From an uncultured Prevotellaceae bacterium (GTDB lineage: Bacteria > Bacteroidota > Bacteroidia > Bacteroidales > Bacteroidaceae): 64,000 nt of DNA. Below the pieces are notes generated by a model, which worked only from the letters and a program-made list of their open reading frames with translations, was not told the DNA's origin and ran no database searches. Positions 24,508 through 31,713 of this stretch are shown one piece after another. The position numbers and the translations under genes are program-made. Numbering within the stretch: the stretch's first letter is position 1; each line of letters opens with the position of its first letter. The DNA is taken from the NCBI GenBank assembly GCA_902776545.1, contig CACYQO010000005.1:1-64000 (forward strand), written 5' to 3'.

Positions 24508-26076
24508 TTAAAATACTATCGCTTCGTAAACGTACAGTTCTGCGTCCTTCCAGCCGTTCCAGCCAAGCCCCGCCTTGTCCTGAGAACAGTGTCCCACGAA
24601 CTCCTCCTTCGTCCAGTTCACCTCGTCGGCCACCTGTGGCAGGAACGTACCGCTGCGATAACCCTTGCGGATATAGATACCGTGACGGTGCAGTTCGAAC
24701 TCGTCGAGGCTCTGGATGCGGCGCATGGGAGTCAGCACGGAGATCTCGATGTCGATAGCGTCCAGTTCCTCGCGGCTGACGGGCATAAACCTCGGATCCT
24801 CAAAGGCAGCGGCACGGGCCATCTCTGCCACGATCTCATACAACGGCGTATCCTCGCCGAAGTGTCCGATGCAACCACGAAGATGCCCATGCTTATGCAA
24901 CGACACGAAGGCCCCACACTTCTTGCTGAGCATCGGATATTCTTGCATCGGACGAACACGGACTGACACGGAATTGCCATCCAAAGAGTCCTTGATGCTA
25001 TTAAGAGCTATTTCTTTCAACTTCTTTTTATCATCATCAGACAACACAAAATCCGTGTTCGTCCGTGTTCTTCCGTTGCCATCATTTCCGTTGCGCAGGA
25101 TGGCAAACGAATGATAGCCCACCACACGACTATGATCCGTATCGCCGATGTCGCCAGAGTTCTGGTACATCAGATGCTTCACCTCATAGTTGCTGTCGAG
25201 CATCAGCATCAGCGTGATGATGGCAAACTCCCCGCAGGCACTCGTCGCTAAGTTCCGTTTGCCGCTTCGGGCATTCTCCTCGATGGCCGCAATAAACTGC
25301 CCCACGTCGCCGCTCTCAATCGCCTTACCCGTCTTGCCATCCGCCTCATAGGCATCCTCATACGTCGGGTAGTGCGAGAAGTCGCTGCTGATCACAAAGA
25401 GGTTTTCGTCCGTGAAATACGGTTTGAGCGCCTCCGCCATCCTTGACAGTTTCTGGAAGTCGTTCGTAGAAATAATAATCGGCACGATGGGCGGCACATC
25501 GCCGAGTCTTCGTTGCAGGAAGGGCAACTGCACCTCTAAGCAATGCTCTCTGTCGTGCGCCTCCGGCTTATAGAAGAACACCCTTTCGCAATCTTTTGCC
25601 GAATCAAAATTTGTGTAATTCGTGAAATTCGTGGTCGAGAAAGAATCTGTGCAATCTGTGAAATCTGTGGTCAACTTCTTCGCCGTCTCCCTGTCCACTT
25701 TCACGTTGCCCAAAGGCGTAGCATAATAGTCAGCCTCTGTGTTCACCGAAGCCCCGTCGAGCCACTCGTGATGACTGGGGCCAAGCAGGAATATCCGCTT
25801 GTATAGCTGCTTCGGGTTGAGCGCCATATAGGCCGATGCCGCCACATTGCCCGAATAATAGTAACCTGCATGTGGCACGATGAGTGCTGCCACACGACGA
25901 CTGTCCGCACTCCCCCTGTGAAGTGCCAGGAAACTGTCCACCTCCTGACTGAGCCTCTGGGCATTGCCATCATAGAACCTGTTCGCCTGGGTGGCAGGTC
26001 TCACGACGGGTTCCCTTGTCTGTCCGTTACACGAATTCATCATCAGTATAATTGCTAAAACGATACTTACAATCAT
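24508..26076 (-). CDS. Memo-AMMECR1 fusion protein with lipoprotein-like N-terminus
   Basis: The 522-residue protein joins AmmeMemoRadiSam proteins B and A. Residues about 25-320 are Memo-like (ALIVPHAGYYYSGNVAASAY, FLLGPSHHEW, EHCLEVQLPFLQRRL, VISSDFSHY, keeping the metal-binding His pattern of the dioxygenase fold). Residues about 365-522 are AMMECR1 (GAFVSLHKHGHLRGCIGHFG, ISVLTPMRRI). The N-terminus MIVSIVLAIILMMNSC is hydrophobic and ends in a lipobox-like Cys, suggesting export and lipidation, although it lacks the usual early Lys/Arg. An in-frame stop just upstream excludes a longer start. Two segments are repeat-derived: TTDFTDCTD...TNFTNYTNF (9-base units at about 25605-25680) inside Memo, and the interdomain linker (inverted GAACACGG-type pair, 24951-25080). 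Confidence 0.85.
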   Translation of the reverse strand: MIVSIVLAIILMMNSCNGQTREPVVRPATQANRFYDGNAQRLSQEVDSFLALHRGSADSRRVAALIVPHAGYYYSGNVAASAYMALNPKQLYKRIFLLGPSHHEWLDGASVNTEADYYATPLGNVKVDRETAKKLTTDFTDCTDSFSTTNFTNYTNFDSAKDCERVFFYKPEAHDREHCLEVQLPFLQRRLGDVPPIVPIIISTNDFQKLSRMAEALKPYFTDENLFVISSDFSHYPTYEDAYEADGKTGKAIESGDVGQFIAAIEENARSGKRNLATSACGEFAIITLMLMLDSNYEVKHLMYQNSGDIGDTDHSRVVGYHSFAILRNGNDGNGRTRTNTDFVLSDDDKKKLKEIALNSIKDSLDGNSVSVRVRPMQEYPMLSKKCGAFVSLHKHGHLRGCIGHFGEDTPLYEIVAEMARAAAFEDPRFMPVSREELDAIDIEISVLTPMRRIQSLDEFELHRHGIYIRKGYRSGTFLPQVADEVNWTKEEFVGHCSQDKAGLGWNGWKDAELYVYEAIVF

Positions 26077-26092
26077 AACACGCTATTTGCTG

Positions 26093-26100
26093 CAAAGATA
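26093..26100 (-). promoter_or_regulatory. Promoter -7 box (TATCTTTG) for the Memo-AMMECR1 gene
   Basis: TATCTTTG on the minus strand lies 16 bases before the ATG at 26076, giving a short leader. The upstream -33 element is only a weak match (TTTC). Confidence 0.55.
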
Positions 26101-26162
26101 AGGCTTTTCATTGAAAATGCGAAAGATTTACGATTAATTTTGATATATTTTACTTAAAAGAC

Positions 26163-26282
26163 TTGCATTTTACGTTATTATTTTGTATCTTTGCAACATG
26201 ATAGCGATCAGACAAGAAAAATGATAGCAACTTTTCGTAAGGAGACGGCTCGGGGCAGACGATTGGACGCCCCGAGCCGTCT
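26163..26282 (+). ncRNA. Candidate short transcript: promoter followed by a strong hairpin
   Basis: TTG (26163-26165), 20 bases, TATCTTTG (26186-26193) is a complete promoter. About 50 bases into the transcript a perfect 14-bp stem, AGACGGCTCGGGGC with GCCCCGAGCCGTCT (26243-26256 and 26269-26282, 12-base loop), follows. No long gene starts here. A 54-codon frame from 26221 reads through the hairpin but resembles nothing I know. Either a small RNA, an attenuated leader of the regulator downstream, or a tiny gene. The U-run after the stem is poor. Confidence 0.4.
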
Positions 26283-26344
26283 ATTCGTTTGCCGTTCGCC
26301 AATCAATGGTCCGCCTATAGGCCATATCCCGATTATATTGACTC

Positions 26345-26410
26345 AATCTCCCTATTTGGTTAATATAATCTCCGTTTTTGCTTAATAAAAACTCAGTCTT
26401 TGCTTAATTA
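26345..26410. repeat. Three-unit 22-bp repeat array upstream of the AraC-type regulator
   Basis: Units at 26345, 26367 and 26389 share AA(T/A)CTC at the left and TTAAT near the right; the last two share CTTTGCTTAAT-like ends. The array stops 15 bases before the expected -33 position of the promoter at 26448, a typical activator position. It occupies most of the gap 26283-26442. Confidence 0.75.
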
Positions 26411-26442
26411 TTTGGGAAAAGTGTTCGCTTGTTCGGCAAAAA

Positions 26443-28278
26443 ATGCGTAACTTTGCACCATCTTTCAGACGAGTATATGGATATGAGAAGTGTCAGGTAT
26501 ATACAATAGGTGTCTTCGCCGTGCTGGCCATCGTGGGCTGCGGACGGGGAGCGGACGATGAGGGGCTGACGCACGACGAGGTGCGGGCCATCAACGAGCG
26601 GGTGCTGGAGAAGGCCATCGGCCAGCCCGACAGTGCACTGATGATGATTGAAAGACTACGGGCGGGCGACTTCTCGGTCATCGACACGACGGGCGCCTCG
26701 CTGCAATGGAGCGGACCGCTGCCCGACTACCGCTGCGACTATCTGCGGGCCAAGGTCTATGGTCAGACGTTGGAGAGGATGTGGCTCGATTCCGCCATCA
26801 TCATCGGCGAGCGACTGATGACGACCAACGCGGCTCAAGAAGATCTGGCGTATCGGCAGGATGTACTGGAAATGCTTATCCATGCCTGTCGCCAGCACCG
26901 CGACGACGAGCAAACCATCCACTGGTCGGCGCAGCTGATTGACCTCTGCCGACAGAACGGCGACGAGACCGAAGCCCTGCGCACTGAGGCCGATTTGGGT
27001 CTGATGCTTTCGGGCATCGGTCGTGCGGAAGAGGGGCTGGCGAAGATCGACAGCGTGCTCAGCCTGCTCAGCGGCAAGCGGCAGTTTAATGAACTTGACG
27101 CCACCATCATCGCCCTGAAGCGCAAGGTGAATGTGCTGAAGAACATGGAACGCTATGACAATGTTCCCGCCGCTGCCCAGCAGATGCTCGACCTCATGGC
27201 CGACTACGAGCAGCATCCCGACGAGTACCACGACGGCACTTACCGCGAACCGCCCGAGCACCTGCGCCCCGGCTACATTAGCTTCTACCGAGGACAGGCG
27301 TATATGTTCATGACGGAGGCGTATGCCTCTATGTCCCCTAAGTCAGGGGGCTTGGCGAGACACTATCTCTCCCTTTTCGAGCAGACCGACTACGCCAAGT
27401 CTTTCTCGGCCCGCAAGGACTTCGCGCCGACGTATGGCCTTTTAGGCGAGTACGACAAGATGCTGGCCATCCACGACGAGCAGGAGGCTCGGCTGCGCCA
27501 ACAGGGCGACACCATAAACGCTGAGTATGCCACCATCCTCCGCGACCGCGCCATGGCCGCCGAGGCCCAAGGCCGCAACGTCGAGGCCCTCCGTCTGCAC
27601 AATGCCTACGAGAAGCTCTCCGCCACCCTCAACGACCATCTCTTGCAGGGCAAGGCGCACCTCTACGCCGCCCGCTTCCATGCCGCCGAGCAGCAGCGCG
27701 AAATAGAGCGGCACAAGGCGACCTCCCGCTATCTCGGCATCGTGGGTTCCTGCATCGCCGTCGTTGCCGTGCTGGCCTTGTTCTTCGCTGCCTACGTCGT
27801 CCACAAGCGCCGCATCGTCGATCAGAAGAACCGCGCCCTCGTCAAGCAGATTGCCGAGGCAGCGGAATATAGAAAGAGGTCTGAAGGCGGGCAAGCGGAA
27901 GTACCGACTACTCCCTACCCTTGCAAGGAGGGGCAGGAGGAGAGTATTCTCCAGGTCATCAAGGAGAAGCGCCTCTACCTCGACCCACATTTCGACCGTC
28001 AGGCCGCCATTGCCCATTTCCACCTCACGAAGGAGCGCATCGCCGCGGTCTTTGCCCAGGGCAGCGAGTATGCCAGCATCACCGACTACATCAACCAGTT
28101 GCGCCTCGACCATGCCCGGGAACTGATAACCACCCGTCCTGAGATGAGCATCGACGAGGTGGCCACCGACTCCGGCTTCTCTGTGCGTCGTACGTTCAGC
28201 CGCCTCTTCAAGGAAAAATTCGGCCTCACCCCTACAGAGTATAGGGAAGCAGCGAGTGCAGAAGCTAAGCTTGATTAG
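26443..28278 (+). CDS. Membrane-bound TPR sensor with C-terminal AraC-type DNA-binding domain
   Basis: The frame encodes, in order, a lipoprotein-like N-terminus (GVFAVLAIVGCGRGADDEG), helical TPR-like repeats (residues about 60-420), one membrane segment (YLGIVGSCIAVVAVLALFFAAY, about 430-452), a charged linker and an AraC helix-turn-helix pair (MSIDEVATDSGFSVRRTFSRLFKE...GLTPTEYREA). It would read a periplasmic signal and bind DNA from the membrane. The start is unresolved: the only in-frame ATG (26443) lies upstream of the -7 box TAACTTTG (26448-26455), while the natural-looking start MDMRSVRY (ATG 26477) is in another frame and would join this one if TATATA at 26498-26503 were one TA shorter. 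A REP-like remnant (SPKSGG, near 27340) and a linker repeat are inside the gene. Confidence 0.8.
   Translation: MRNFAPSFRRVYGYEKCQVYTIGVFAVLAIVGCGRGADDEGLTHDEVRAINERVLEKAIGQPDSALMMIERLRAGDFSVIDTTGASLQWSGPLPDYRCDYLRAKVYGQTLERMWLDSAIIIGERLMTTNAAQEDLAYRQDVLEMLIHACRQHRDDEQTIHWSAQLIDLCRQNGDETEALRTEADLGLMLSGIGRAEEGLAKIDSVLSLLSGKRQFNELDATIIALKRKVNVLKNMERYDNVPAAAQQMLDLMADYEQHPDEYHDGTYREPPEHLRPGYISFYRGQAYMFMTEAYASMSPKSGGLARHYLSLFEQTDYAKSFSARKDFAPTYGLLGEYDKMLAIHDEQEARLRQQGDTINAEYATILRDRAMAAEAQGRNVEALRLHNAYEKLSATLNDHLLQGKAHLYAARFHAAEQQREIERHKATSRYLGIVGSCIAVVAVLALFFAAYVVHKRRIVDQKNRALVKQIAEAAEYRKRSEGGQAEVPTTPYPCKEGQEESILQVIKEKRLYLDPHFDRQAAIAHFHLTKERIAAVFAQGSEYASITDYINQLRLDHARELITTRPEMSIDEVATDSGFSVRRTFSRLFKEKFGLTPTEYREAASAEAKLD
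26448..26455 (+). promoter_or_regulatory. Promoter -7 box (TAACTTTG) of the TPR-AraC gene
   Basis: TAACTTTG, typical of this genome, placed so that transcription starts near 26462. It rules out the ATG at 26443 as start unless another promoter is used. Confidence 0.5.
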
Positions 28279-28285
28279 ATTCTTC

Positions 28286-28388
28286 TTTATCATTTGTAAC
28301 ATCCGACTTTATCATTTGTAACATCCGAAGAGAAAATCGCCCTTCGGAGGGAACAATGTGTCTTAGTTGAGGGTACAATTTGTCTTAG
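28286..28388. repeat. 22-bp repeat pairs upstream of the small membrane protein gene
   Basis: Two tandem units of 22 bp (28286-28307 and 28308-28329, TTTATCATTTGTAACATCCG plus two bases) are followed by ACAAT(G/T)TGTCTTAG at 28353 and 28375, again 22 bp apart and ending four bases before the TTG of the promoter. The regulator gene ends at 28278, so this is a likely target for it. Confidence 0.75.
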
Positions 28389-28391
28389 CTA

Positions 28392-28422
28392 TTGCACGTA
28401 CGCGCGAAAAGCAGTACCTTTG
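28392..28422 (+). promoter_or_regulatory. Promoter of the small membrane protein gene
   Basis: TTG (28392-28394), 20 bases, TACCTTTG (28415-28422): a perfect match to the Bacteroidota pattern. Start codon at 28449. Confidence 0.75.
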
Positions 28423-28448
28423 TAACAAAAATCAAAATCGCAAGCGAG

Positions 28449-28622
28449 ATGATAGAAGAAGAAAGACTTACCCCGTTTGAGAAGTTCCGCGAGCGCCACG
28501 AGCGCTTCGACCTCCTGTGCGAGTGGCTGGAGTGCCATTGGGAGGACGTAGTGCTCTACGTATTGAGCGCCGTCATCCTCGTGCTCATCGCCATCTTCAT
28601 GCTCATTATGTGTTCTGCATAA
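28449..28622 (+). CDS. Small single-span membrane protein, unknown
   Basis: The 57-residue protein has a charged N-terminal half (MIEEERLTPFEKFRERHERF) and one C-terminal membrane helix (VVLYVLSAVILVLIAIFMLI). The ATG at 28449 is downstream of the promoter at 28392-28422; the frame is open further up but only through the promoter. It is followed by ATTAAAAC-type 8-base repeats (28625-28664) and the secreted protein gene at 28674, so the two are probably one unit controlled by the upstream 22-bp repeats. No family recognised. Confidence 0.7.
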   Translation: MIEEERLTPFEKFRERHERFDLLCEWLECHWEDVVLYVLSAVILVLIAIFMLIMCSA

Positions 28623-28673
28623 AAATTAAAACATTAAAACATTAAAACATTAAGACATTATAATATTACGAAC

Positions 28674-29309
28674 ATGAAACAATTAATGATTCTGGCCCTG
28701 ATGATGGTGATGACCGTCTCGGCCAATGCATTTATTTACAAAGATGCCAGGAAGGAAGCCCTCTTCCTGAGCGACAAGATGGCTTACGAGCTCAGTCTTA
28801 CTTCCGACCAGTACGAGGCCGTCTATGAGATTAACCTCGACTACTTCATGTGTCTGAACGGCGTCGCCGACATCTTCGGCACCTGTTGGGAGCGTCGCAA
28901 CGATGCCTTCCGCCTCGTGCTGAGCGGCTGGCAATTTGAGAAGTTCCTGGCACTGGAATATTTCTACCGCCCTGTCAGATGGGTGGACGATGCCTGGGTG
29001 TTCGTCATTTACGACCACTATAAGCGGAGCCGGTTTTTCTTCGACCGTCCCACGGCGTACAAGGCTTACAAGGGTGAATATGCCGACAGACCGGCAAACT
29101 TCTATGCCGACCGCATCGACGCAAAGCCCCTTTCCGCTAATCACAACAATGCTCCGGTAGCCCGTGACAGCCACCCGGACATCCCCAACAACGGTATGCC
29201 TCCCGGTGGTCCCGCTGGTCGTCCCGGTGGTTTCGGTGGCCCTGGTGGCATGGGAGGACCCGGCGGCATGGGAGGTCGTCCCATGGGTGGCCCCGGCGGC
29301 CGCAGATAG
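28674..29309 (+). CDS. Secreted protein with Gly/Pro/Met-rich tail, unknown
   Basis: The 211-residue protein has a signal peptide (MKQLMILALMMVMTVSANAF), a helical domain (residues about 22-150) with LSLTSDQYEAVYEINLDYF, which recalls Spy/CpxP-like or DUF-type periplasmic proteins, then a low-complexity tail of GGPGGMGG-type repeats (about 178-211). The tail resembles metal- or surface-binding Gly/Met-rich tails but has no assigned function. It lies downstream of the TPR-AraC regulator and the small membrane protein. Confidence 0.7.
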   Translation: MKQLMILALMMVMTVSANAFIYKDARKEALFLSDKMAYELSLTSDQYEAVYEINLDYFMCLNGVADIFGTCWERRNDAFRLVLSGWQFEKFLALEYFYRPVRWVDDAWVFVIYDHYKRSRFFFDRPTAYKAYKGEYADRPANFYADRIDAKPLSANHNNAPVARDSHPDIPNNGMPPGGPAGRPGGFGGPGGMGGPGGMGGRPMGGPGGRR

Positions 29310-29334
29310 CAGCAGCAATACAAAGCGTTCTTTG

Positions 29335-29370
29335 AGGCGCTCTTTAACATACTGAGACAAACGGATAAAA
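29335..29370 (+). repeat. Left end of repeat-bounded cassette 1
   Basis: AGGCGCTCTTTAACATACTG then AGACAAACGGATAAAA. The same block occurs at 31352-31384, and its inverted form (TTTTATCCGTTTGGTCTCAA) occurs at 30018-30037 and, nearly, at 32477-32495. Thus 29351-30039 and 31368-32497 are each bounded by inverted ends. Confidence 0.7.
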
Positions 29371-29433
29371 TCTCCTAATTCCCATAATTTAATATGGGTG
29401 AGACGGAGGTGGATGAAGATTTCGGGCAAAAGA

Positions 29434-29465
29434 TTTGGAAATCTCAGAAATAGTTCCTATCTTTG
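29434..29465 (+). promoter_or_regulatory. Promoter of the small membrane protein pair
   Basis: TTTG (29434-29437), 20 bases, TATCTTTG (29458-29465). Start codon at 29477, so the leader is very short. Confidence 0.7.
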
Positions 29466-29476
29466 CACCCGTATTA

Positions 29477-29767
29477 ATGAAGATTATGACAACGAGACGT
29501 GAAAAGGCCAAGCCGCAGAAACCGCAGCTGAGCAAGCAACTGGAGGTGGCGGAAAACCGACCTGAGATGGTGAATACCTGGATTGAGAATCTGGGCAAGT
29601 ACTTGTTGGATATCTCGAAATTTGTCACAACAGGTGTTGTGATAGCCTCTCTGTTTAAGGACATGGACGACGGTTCTACAATCTATATCGTGGGAACGGT
29701 TGTTGCTGTCTCTACATTGATTGTGGGATTAGTATTAACAAACAAGAAAAGAAAAAAGGAGGAATAA
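29477..29767 (+). CDS. Small two-span membrane protein (DUF6722-like)
   Basis: The 96-residue protein has a basic N-terminus (MKIMTTRREKAKPQKPQ), then WIENLGKYLLDISKFVTTGVV and a second hydrophobic helix (IYIVGTVVAVSTLIVGLVL) before a Lys-rich end. The GKYLLDISK pattern resembles small membrane proteins annotated DUF6722 in Bacteroidota; I am only moderately sure. ATG 29477 follows the promoter; ATG 29486 is an alternative. Cargo of repeat-bounded cassette 1 with the 36-residue gene next to it. Confidence 0.65.
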   Translation: MKIMTTRREKAKPQKPQLSKQLEVAENRPEMVNTWIENLGKYLLDISKFVTTGVVIASLFKDMDDGSTIYIVGTVVAVSTLIVGLVLTNKKRKKEE

Positions 29768-29771
29768 AACC

Positions 29772-29882
29772 ATGGGAATGTATCTTATTTTTTTCGTTTA
29801 CGGCATACCATGCATCTTGTTCTTGCTGTTCTGCCTGACACCAAACGGCAAGCAATGGTTGCGACAGCATAATATGCTATAA
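29772..29882 (+). CDS. 36-residue hydrophobic peptide gene
   Basis: The frame starts four bases after the previous stop and reads MGMYLIFFVYGIPCILFLLF, then CLTPNGKQWLRQHNML. It has one membrane helix and a short basic tail. The tight spacing suggests cotranslation with the DUF6722-like gene. No family known. Confidence 0.55.
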   Translation: MGMYLIFFVYGIPCILFLLFCLTPNGKQWLRQHNML

Positions 29883-29933
29883 TATGGGAGTTTAAATGCT
29901 CTGAACATGCGGGGCAGTGTCGCTCTTAGAGAT

Positions 29934-30096
29934 TTATCCGCCGAGACATCGCAAGATGCCCCGGCGGTTCTGTCTATCCACTCCCCTCTCCAGTCGGAGA
30001 TGGGCTGGGGGTGAGGCTTTTATCCGTTTGGTCTCAAGTATTGTCAGAGGGCGACTGGATAAAAGTAAATAGTAACAATATAAAATATTAACAAAA
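29934..30096 (+). ncRNA. Structured leader, copy 1
   Basis: CCGCCGAGACATC-GCAA-GATGCCCCGGCGG folds into a stem with a GCAA tetraloop. CCCCTCTCCAGTCGGAGATGGG and GGGGTGAGG form a second hairpin, then TTATCCGTTTGGTCTCAA. Nearly the same 160 bases lie at 32392-32546, also just before a start codon reading MQK. Either a regulatory leader or the right end of the cassettes. Confidence 0.5.
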
Positions 30097-31107
30097 ATGC
30101 AAAAGATTCGTTATCTAATCATCGCCCTGATGTGCATGGTTGTGCAGGGGGCTTTGGCTCAGGAACCGACTTGGACAGAGGTCGGCGACAAAGACGCGCT
30201 GAACACCGCTGTCCAAACCGACGGCGCGAACATCAAACTCACGGCGGACATCGCGCTGAGTAACTATCTGGGCATCGGCGACGGCGAGAACAGCAAGCCG
30301 ACCGTGACGATTGACTTGAATGGCCATACGCTGAGCCGCAGCCTCGATGCTGCCGACGGCTCGTGGAACACCCTCTGCCTGCCCTTCGACGTGAGCGCAG
30401 GCAAGATTTCCGCCAACGGGAACCTCCAGAACTGCACCATCATGGAACTCGACACCGAGGGCTGGTACGACGACAGCGGCAACCGCCACGACGACTACGC
30501 CAGCGGCTACCACCAGACAGGTTACGATGACGGCACGCTCTATCTGTACTTCCAGACCGTGACGGACATAGACGCCCGCCGACCCTACCTCATCAAGTGG
30601 ACCAAGCCTGAGGGTTATGACGCTTCTCCATCATCGTTCGACTTCACCCCGACCTTCTTCGGCAGTTACATCGAGAGCAGCAGTCCCCGTACTGTCACCA
30701 GCATCGACGGCACGGTGAGTTTCAAGGGCATTTACGACCCCGTGACGCTTGACGGCGGCGACAAGAGCAGCCTCTACCTCGGAGTGAAAGATAGCAAGAG
30801 TGCACTCTTCTATCCTAACAGCGACAGGCCGATCAACGCCTTCCGTGCCTACTTCCAGCTCAACGGCATCGAGGCCGATGACCCGAACTCTGGCACAGGT
30901 GTCCGTGCCTTCGTACTGAACTTCGGCGACAACGACGAAACGACCGGAATCGTTGACATTGAACATGGAATATTGAACATGGAACATTCCGATAATGCCG
31001 TTTACGACCTCCAAGGCCGTCGCGTTGCATCTTCAATGTTAAATGTTCAATCTTCAATGTTGAAGAAGGGCATATATATTTATAAAGGTAAAAAGGTAAT
31101 AAAGTAA
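30097..31107 (+). CDS. Secreted protein with sorting-type C-terminus, unknown
   Basis: The 336-residue protein has signal peptide MQKIRYLIIALMCMVVQGALA. The first part (NIKLTADIALSNYLGIGDGE...TVTIDLNGHTLSR) resembles the start of right-handed beta-helix repeats, then jumps at SWNTLCLPFDVSAGK into a beta-sandwich typical of the ends of large Bacteroidales surface proteins. It therefore looks like a long protein shortened by an in-frame deletion. The tail NAVYDLQGRRV...GIYIYKGKKVIK is a sorting signal, interrupted by repeat-derived inserts (IVDIEHGILNMEHS and SSMLNVQSSMLKK, 30950-31065). Confidence 0.65.
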   Translation: MQKIRYLIIALMCMVVQGALAQEPTWTEVGDKDALNTAVQTDGANIKLTADIALSNYLGIGDGENSKPTVTIDLNGHTLSRSLDAADGSWNTLCLPFDVSAGKISANGNLQNCTIMELDTEGWYDDSGNRHDDYASGYHQTGYDDGTLYLYFQTVTDIDARRPYLIKWTKPEGYDASPSSFDFTPTFFGSYIESSSPRTVTSIDGTVSFKGIYDPVTLDGGDKSSLYLGVKDSKSALFYPNSDRPINAFRAYFQLNGIEADDPNSGTGVRAFVLNFGDNDETTGIVDIEHGILNMEHSDNAVYDLQGRRVASSMLNVQSSMLKKGIYIYKGKKVIK

Positions 31108-31600
31108 AAAGGTAATAACTCTCTCACACTGGGGACAGTCCCCTTTGTGAGATGAGGCGCTCTTTGGGCTTCGCCCGAGAAACGCTACGCTCGCGCTCGA
31201 CCTCTGGTCGCTTGCTACCGAAGGGTCGCAAGAAAGAGCCTGTAAGCGAGCTTAGGCTCTTTACTCGCTCAACGCGTTCCTTGAGGCTTTCGCCTCGAAA
31301 AGCACCATCGCCTCAGCATAGCTCGAGCAAACTCGGCTCTGCATTCGGCTCAGGCGCTCTTTGACATACTGAGACAAACGGATATTATTTTCGGTTCACG
31401 GTGAATGGTTTTTCTTTGAACATTAATTATCAGAAATTATCCATTAATTTTTCATTAATGATTAATTAGATGGTCGATTAATGGTAATTATATGTAAAAT
31501 AAGAAAAGAATGTCGGAAAATTGTTGAGGCTTCGCCGCGAAATTTCTCACGCTCGGCAGAAAAAAATCATTTTTTCTGCTCTCGCTTAATCGAAATTTTG
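31108..31600. other. Long intergenic region with hairpin fragments and cassette 2 left end
   Basis: No gene is seen. The stretch 31140-31340 contains several GC-rich hairpin pieces (GGGCTTCGCCC, GAGGCTTTCGCCTC, CTCGAGCAAACTCG) like those scattered near other mobile-looking joints. At 31352-31384 is the second copy of the cassette end block. From 31385 to 31590 the sequence is A/T-rich with no clear signal. Confidence 0.6.
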
Positions 31601-31608
31601 TATCTTTG
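31601..31608 (+). promoter_or_regulatory. Promoter -7 box (TATCTTTG) of the toxin-antitoxin pair
   Basis: TATCTTTG lies 106 bases before the antitoxin start. No good -33 match. The leader contains GCAGCC...GGCTGC and TCGAGCGAACTCGA inverted repeats that could bind the antitoxin. Confidence 0.5.
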
Positions 31609-31713
31609 CAGCCAAAAGGCTGCGAGAACGGGCTGCACCTCAGCAATTCGAGCGAACTCGATTGCGTTCGGCTTGCACCGTCCTTGCACGCGTAAACATA
31701 AAAAGGTATAATT

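Noticed and set aside
26221-26385. 54-codon gene over the 14-bp hairpin
   Set aside because: The frame reads through both arms of the stem, resembles no protein and has no ribosome-binding context; kept only as an alternative to a small RNA.
28683-29429. 248-codon minus-strand frame with His/Thr-rich repeats
   Set aside because: It is the antisense of the Gly-rich secreted protein; the repeats mirror its GGPGGMGG tail.
31140-31345. Integron attC-like or tRNA-like structures
   Set aside because: The hairpins are short, do not share attC core sites, and no cloverleaf with a TpsiC-type loop could be drawn; no integrase gene is present.
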